Source: Nanobdellati archaeon (GTDB lineage Archaea > B1Sed10-29 > JAGVWA01). From it: a stretch of DNA of 39,572 nt. The stretch covers positions 1 through 39,572 of the forward strand of contig JAGVWA010000019.1 in assembly GCA_018304505.1 (NCBI GenBank), in the 5' to 3' direction. Under the pieces are notes generated by a model. The model saw only the letters and a program-made list of their open reading frames with translations, did no database searches and was not told the DNA's origin. A program made the position numbers and the translations under genes. How positions within the stretch are numbered: the stretch's first letter is position 1; every line of letters begins with the position of its first letter. This document shows positions 34,830 through 39,572 of the stretch, piece after piece.

Positions 34830-37800
34830 TTATGGTAAGTTTATCACGGTCTCGATTAAGTTGCTTACGCCGATTGTGGCGTTGTGTGTTAATGACTCGC
34901 GGGTGATGAATGCCTCGATGTCGTTGTTCACGTTCACCTTCAACACCACCCCTCTTTCAAGTGCCAGCCTGCCGCATGATTCCGCGATGCCGAACGCCAT
35001 TGTCCGGTTTGCTTGTGACAGGCAGATTGCCTGCGCTGACAGCACGCTGGTGGTCAGCTGCATGTCGCCGAAGCCGTCATTGTCAAGGTCAATGTACCTT
35101 GTCTGCTCGCTGGTTGTGCCCCTTCCAAGGAATATCACTGTCTCGCTCGTAGAGAATCGCTGTACAGCCCTGTTAATTCCAGGATATGGACCGAAGTCTG
35201 CGGGCAAACGCCGGCTTGCTGAGCAGGAATTGGGTTCCGCCTTGTTTTCTTGGCCCGCTTGGTGAGCTTGCTAGTAGCGATTTCGAGACCCGCACAGGCT
35301 CAATAGAGTCCTGTATCGATATTTCGAATGTGAAGAACGATGGCGATGCAGTAAAGGCGTTTACGGGTTTTCCTTTGCACGTGACGTTTGCCCCATTGGG
35401 CAGCGGCGTCCTTATTATCGTGAGGCCGTCGTCTGTGAGGCAGTTCATGCCGTTGTTTACTGAAAGCTCGATGTCTGCCAATGCGTCGTTGTCAATGTCA
35501 ATGAAGCGCGCTGTCTGTGATGACGACGAATAGTCCCAGAACAGGAAGACCTTGTCCACTAGGAGTGAGAATGCGGCCAGGTTTGTGCCGTCGAACGCCG
35601 ACTCTGTGTCGTTTACTGTATAAGTGTCAAACGCCGGGCTGTATTCAATGCCCTGCCCGTCAGCAACTAGGTTTGCGCGCACCTTTAAGTCGAATGGTAT
35701 ATCAACTCCCGCGAACTCCTGTGGAACGAGGTTTATGAAACCCGTAGCCAGCCCGCCCTTGACAGAGACGAAGTTGCTGCCTATTACTTGGAGGTCGCTG
35801 AAGAAGATTTCAATGGTAGCTTCTGGGTTGGCGGGTGTAACTACGGTTGAAACCCTGACGCCATTGCATGATGCTCCAGTGTAAGGCGCGCCGTTGCAGA
35901 GGAAGTTTATCGAGGAACCTGTTGAAACCATTTCGAAATCAATTGCGCCATTTTGGTCAAGGTCTATTGAACGCTTGTCATCCCCAAAGCCAATGGCGGC
36001 ACTCCAGAAAATGAAGATGTTGTTTGTTGTCGAGTCCTGCGCTGCGAAGTTGGTTCCAAAGTAGTTAGCTGGGTCCTTGTCCGTGTAAACGTCATCTGGT
36101 GCTATGAATTGCGCTTGGCCTCCAAACAAGCTCAATGAGGGGGCCTTTCTTAGAACGTGCGTAAACTCAGGAACAGGGCCTGCTGGTGCTGTTGATAGCT
36201 TAACCTTGTTTGCCGATGCCGGGTTACTCATTATGACAAAGTCCTGCGGCAACTGGCTTTTTGCAATGCCTACTTCCAAGGCACCCGGCGGCGTCGCGGT
36301 AGTTATTGCTACGCCGGCGCACGTTCCTGAGCCGAATATCTGCGTGCTTGTCGGTAAGCACGTTACCGTACTCATTACGGGATCAACACGCAACTCAAGC
36401 TCCGGCGTGCCGTCGTTGTTTAAATCGATGCGCCGTATCACGATTGAAGTGGGCGCCAGGGCGATTCCAATGGTGTCGCCTGTTGAGTAGAATGCTGCGA
36501 AGTCAGTGCCGAACCACTTTAGCGGATCTGGGATTATGGCCCCAACAGTGTAATCATCACTGGGCTCATATTCAATAAGTGAGCCATCAATTGTCACTAC
36601 CTTCGTTGCCAAGTTGAAGTCAAAGGTGGCTCCTGGCTCTGGAGCTGACAAGAGGTTGATTATGTTTGAAGATGAAGGTGTCGTGATAGCAACGTAATTT
36701 GAATTGAAAACGCCAGTAAGCTGGTCTATGGACAGGGCCAGTTCTACTCTGTTGCCGCTGACTGAGTAGCCAAAGCTCATGCCGCCACAACCCGCGAAGC
36801 TTGTTACTTGACTAGAGCCTGTGAATATGATCATTGATTCCGGTATGCAGAAAACCTCAGCATCACTGAAGGGGATAGATTTGATCCTTAGTTCAGGCGT
36901 GCCATCGTGATTGAAATCGATGTTCCGCTCTGAAGTACTTGGCCCTGACTCCAGATACACCTGTATCGCGTCTTCCAATGAGTTCAGCGCTGCAAGGTCT
37001 GTACCATCCCATGACGGCGCGTCCGGGGCTACTGATGCGTAATCATCAGAACTCAGGGCGTATCCATTTGTCGTGGCGTCTAGCGCAACTGGCCTTGTAA
37101 AGAGGCTGAAGTTGAACTCGTTTCCAGTTGGTGCCGGCCCGCCTGTGGGTTCGATCAGGTGCACTGCGTTCTGTGACACAGCTGCATCTGCGGATACCGT
37201 GATGCCGTTTGGCAGGAAGGCTGTGTCAAACGCAACTTCAACTGCGCCACCTGATTTTGCAAACATTATGCTAGTACCTGAACAGCTGTCAGGCGATGAG
37301 AACATGATTCTACCCGAGTCAGGTTCACACTTTAACGTGATATCAAATGGAATGGCTGCGCCGTCTCCTGTTAATTCAATAGAAACTACAACTGTATCTG
37401 GCGTACCACCGTAATTTATTTTCCTGAACCTGTCGTTCGGGTTGCCGCTGTAGTACAGCGCTATATCATCATTAGGGAAGTCAAATGCCGCATAGTCCTG
37501 CGACAGCCACGCGGCGGCGTCTGGTAATACCAATGTGTAATCATCTGATGCCGTATATTCTGTCGTGGCCGCATCGAGCGTTACAACCCTCGCGGCAAGC
37601 GTGTGGTTTAGCACTACTTGGCCAGGGGCTGCTCCGGGCCTGATAAGCTTTACCTTGTTGCTCGATGAGGGATTTGAAACCAAGATGAAGCTTCCTGGCA
37701 GCGTTACTGAAGTTAATTTCATTTCAATGATGTTGCTGTTCTGCTGGAAAAATACCTGGACGCCGGCGCATGAGTCTCCAGACATGCTGAAGCCAGGCGA

Positions 37801-39177
37801 TGCTGGGCAGCTAACTGAAGAGGAGCCTATAGAATCTGAAAAGAGTGATAAGTCATCTGCGTTATCGTTGTTGAAATCGACGCCCCTCATTTTAGCCCCA
37901 TCAACGGACTGGAAGAACATGAATACGTCTCCAGATGTGGCGTCTGACGCTGCGAACTCCTCGTGTCCAGGTGTAACTCCCGCCCAATCCATTGCGTCTG
38001 GCACAACTGTATAATACCGGTCGCCCGCATCATAGTCCCCTGGTGTGGCATCAAGGGATAGTGATTTTTCCACAAGCGTGAAATCGAATGTCGCCCCTGG
38101 GGCCCCAGCGCCACTTGCCTGCAATGTCAAAATCTCCGCAGATGATGGTGTCGAAAGTTTTACAAAGTCGAATGGCAACGTTGCCCTGTCAAGGAACACC
38201 TCAACTGATGCCCCTGCTAGCGAATATCTAACTATTGTACCCGCACATGGGTTCCCTGAAATAAAAAATGTATCCGATGGGCATGAGACCTGCCCCCCAA
38301 ATGTGAAATCCGAGATTATAGCAAAATCATAAGTTCCATCATTGTTGAAATCAACCCGCCTCTCGACAGTCGATGCGCCGCCATTGATGAACATCATTAT
38401 GTCCCCGGTCGCGGTGCCCTCTGCTGCAAAGTCAATGCCACCCGTCCATCCTACAAAATCAGATGCGGCCTGCGTGAAAGTGTCATCTGGAGAGAGGTAT
38501 TCTGATGACAATCCGTCTAGTGCCCCTGTTCTCATGTTCAGGTTGAACGTGCTAGTACCACCGCCGGCTGCTGCTGTTTTTAATTGTATCCTGTCATTGC
38601 TAGGGTCAGCCGGGTTTGTCACTGTTACGAAATCCGCGCCATACGCGCTCTGGATACTTGCCCGATCTATTAGTACTTCGACGCCGCTTGAGATCTGCAT
38701 TTCTACTGTCACACCGCCACAAGTATTGGTGCCTGGAGTCAATACGGTTATTAAAGCGCCGTCTTCGCACCGTGCCTCTGTAATAAATGATGCTGTGTCC
38801 TGCACAAGTCTTAGCTTGGTGCTTGAGCTTGCGCCGAATTCAACAATGCGCACATCCGAACCGGGTGATGAAAGGAAAATCGCGACCTTGTTGCTCGCCG
38901 GAACATTGGCCGCCCTGTCAGTAGCCGTCCACGCTGCGGGGTTTGACACACTGGCTGCATAATTGTCTTGAGGCTGGTATTCAAAAGGTGATCCATCAAG
39001 GCTTACTGGCCTGTCATTAAGCGTGAATACTATCGGGGTCTGGAAAAAAATGCTGGTGAAGAAACCGCTGAGCGGATTCGGGGATGTTCCGAAAAGCAGT
39101 GACGCGATGATGATTACTGATAAAACAGCTGTTGCCGCCACAATAATTGGTTGTGCTTGCCCTTTTTTTCCAGTCAT
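34830..39177 (-). CDS. Large surface protein of about nine tandem DxDxDG repeats, apparently split by a frameshift near 35195-35215 (track ORFs 35173..39177 and 34830..35207)
   Basis: N-terminal TM (MTGKKGQAQPIIVAATAVLSVIIIASLLF) then eight repeats in frame 1. A ninth repeat core ('TRYIDLDNDGFGDMQLTTS...ICL...ESCGRLALERGVVLKVNVNNDIEAFI') lies in the +1 frame immediately downstream. Confidence 0.75.
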
Positions 39178-39236
39178 TCCGCGCGTCTCCGTTTTGTCTC
39201 CATTAGTGAGTACTTACATTCTTTGCTCGAGCAATC

Positions 39237-39244
39237 TATTTAAA
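39237..39244 (-). promoter_or_regulatory. TATA-box candidate for the repeat protein starting at 39177
   Basis: TTTAAATA on the minus strand about 60 nt upstream of ATG 39177. GGAG-type RBS elements (GGAGACAAAACGGAGACG) lie between. Confidence 0.45.
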
Positions 39245-39287
39245 ACTACTTAGGCAAAACAGAATGAGTATATAAACGTTTTGCCGG

Positions 39288-39458
39288 CTAGATTATTTCA
39301 AATTCTGCAGGCCCGCTAACTGGGGAGTAAGCAGAAATCGATTTTTCGTTGTATGGGTACGCGATAATGAAACGAATTTTGGCTGGCTTCACAGCATTGC
39401 CCGCGCAACTGACACGCCGTGTGCTCTTTTTTATCAACACGCAGTCTTGCTCAATCAT
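39288..39458 (-). CDS. Possible small protein (56 aa), unknown function
   Basis: My reading: MIEQDCVLIKKSTRRVSCAGNAVKPAKIRFIIAYPYNEKSISAYSPVSGPAEFEII*. ATG at 39458 with GGGTGA RBS-like sequence upstream. Below the length cutoff of the supplied track. Confidence 0.4.
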   Translation of the reverse strand: MIEQDCVLIKKSTRRVSCAGNAVKPAKIRFIIAYPYNEKSISAYSPVSGPAEFEII

Positions 39459-39480
39459 TACTCACCCAACCAAGTTTAAA

Positions 39481-39494
39481 CTGGTTGCAACCAG
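39481..39494. promoter_or_regulatory. Palindromic operator candidate, second site
   Basis: Perfect 14-bp palindrome CTGGTTGCAACCAG, 16-18 nt upstream of the AT-rich TATTTATTCT. Confidence 0.5.
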
Positions 39495-39540
39495 CGAATG
39501 TTGCAAAATCTATTTATTCTAGTTTGAGCAAAATAAAAGC

Positions 39541-39572
39541 ATGGATAACAAAATATTCGACGAAACGAACAG
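39541..39572 (+). CDS. Start of a plus-strand gene truncated by the right edge (MDNKIFDETN...)
   Basis: ATG at 39541 with open frame to the window end and a TATTTATT element at 39511-39518, spacing typical of leaderless archaeal mRNA. Confidence 0.5.
   Translation, partial: MDNKIFDETN

Overview
The window looks archaeal. Taw3, Pelota/Dom34 and an archaeal-type phosphoglycerate mutase are present, with AT-rich TATA-like elements and GGAG/GGTG-type ribosome-binding sites. The small, surface-protein-heavy character and the 'TM + ITG' N-termini suggest a DPANN-type archaeon, but that is inference. Nearly everything is coded on the minus strand. Most of the DNA encodes five very large secreted or surface proteins: one truncated at the left edge (1..943), a 518-aa protein with a PGF-pre-PGF-like domain, a 2003-aa Ig/macroglobulin-like array, a 6853-aa megaprotein (14213..34774), and a ~1330-1450-aa protein split by an apparent frameshift (34830..39177). 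The last two are built largely from one shared repeat of roughly 110-160 aa, with a D-x-(D/N)-x-DG-x-x-D core and usually two Cys; I count about 24 copies and do not recognise it as a named family. The megaprotein also shows nested domain architecture: a 7-unit propeller-like block sits inside a LamG domain, which sits inside a further beta-sandwich, and this occurs twice. A HicA/HicB toxin-antitoxin pair is bracketed by a perfect 43-bp direct repeat that duplicates the apgM promoter/leader. A shared palindrome (CTRGTTGCAACYAG) lies about 17 nt upstream of TATA-like elements at two distant intergenic sites, suggesting a common operator. No tRNA, rRNA, CRISPR array or transposase was seen.
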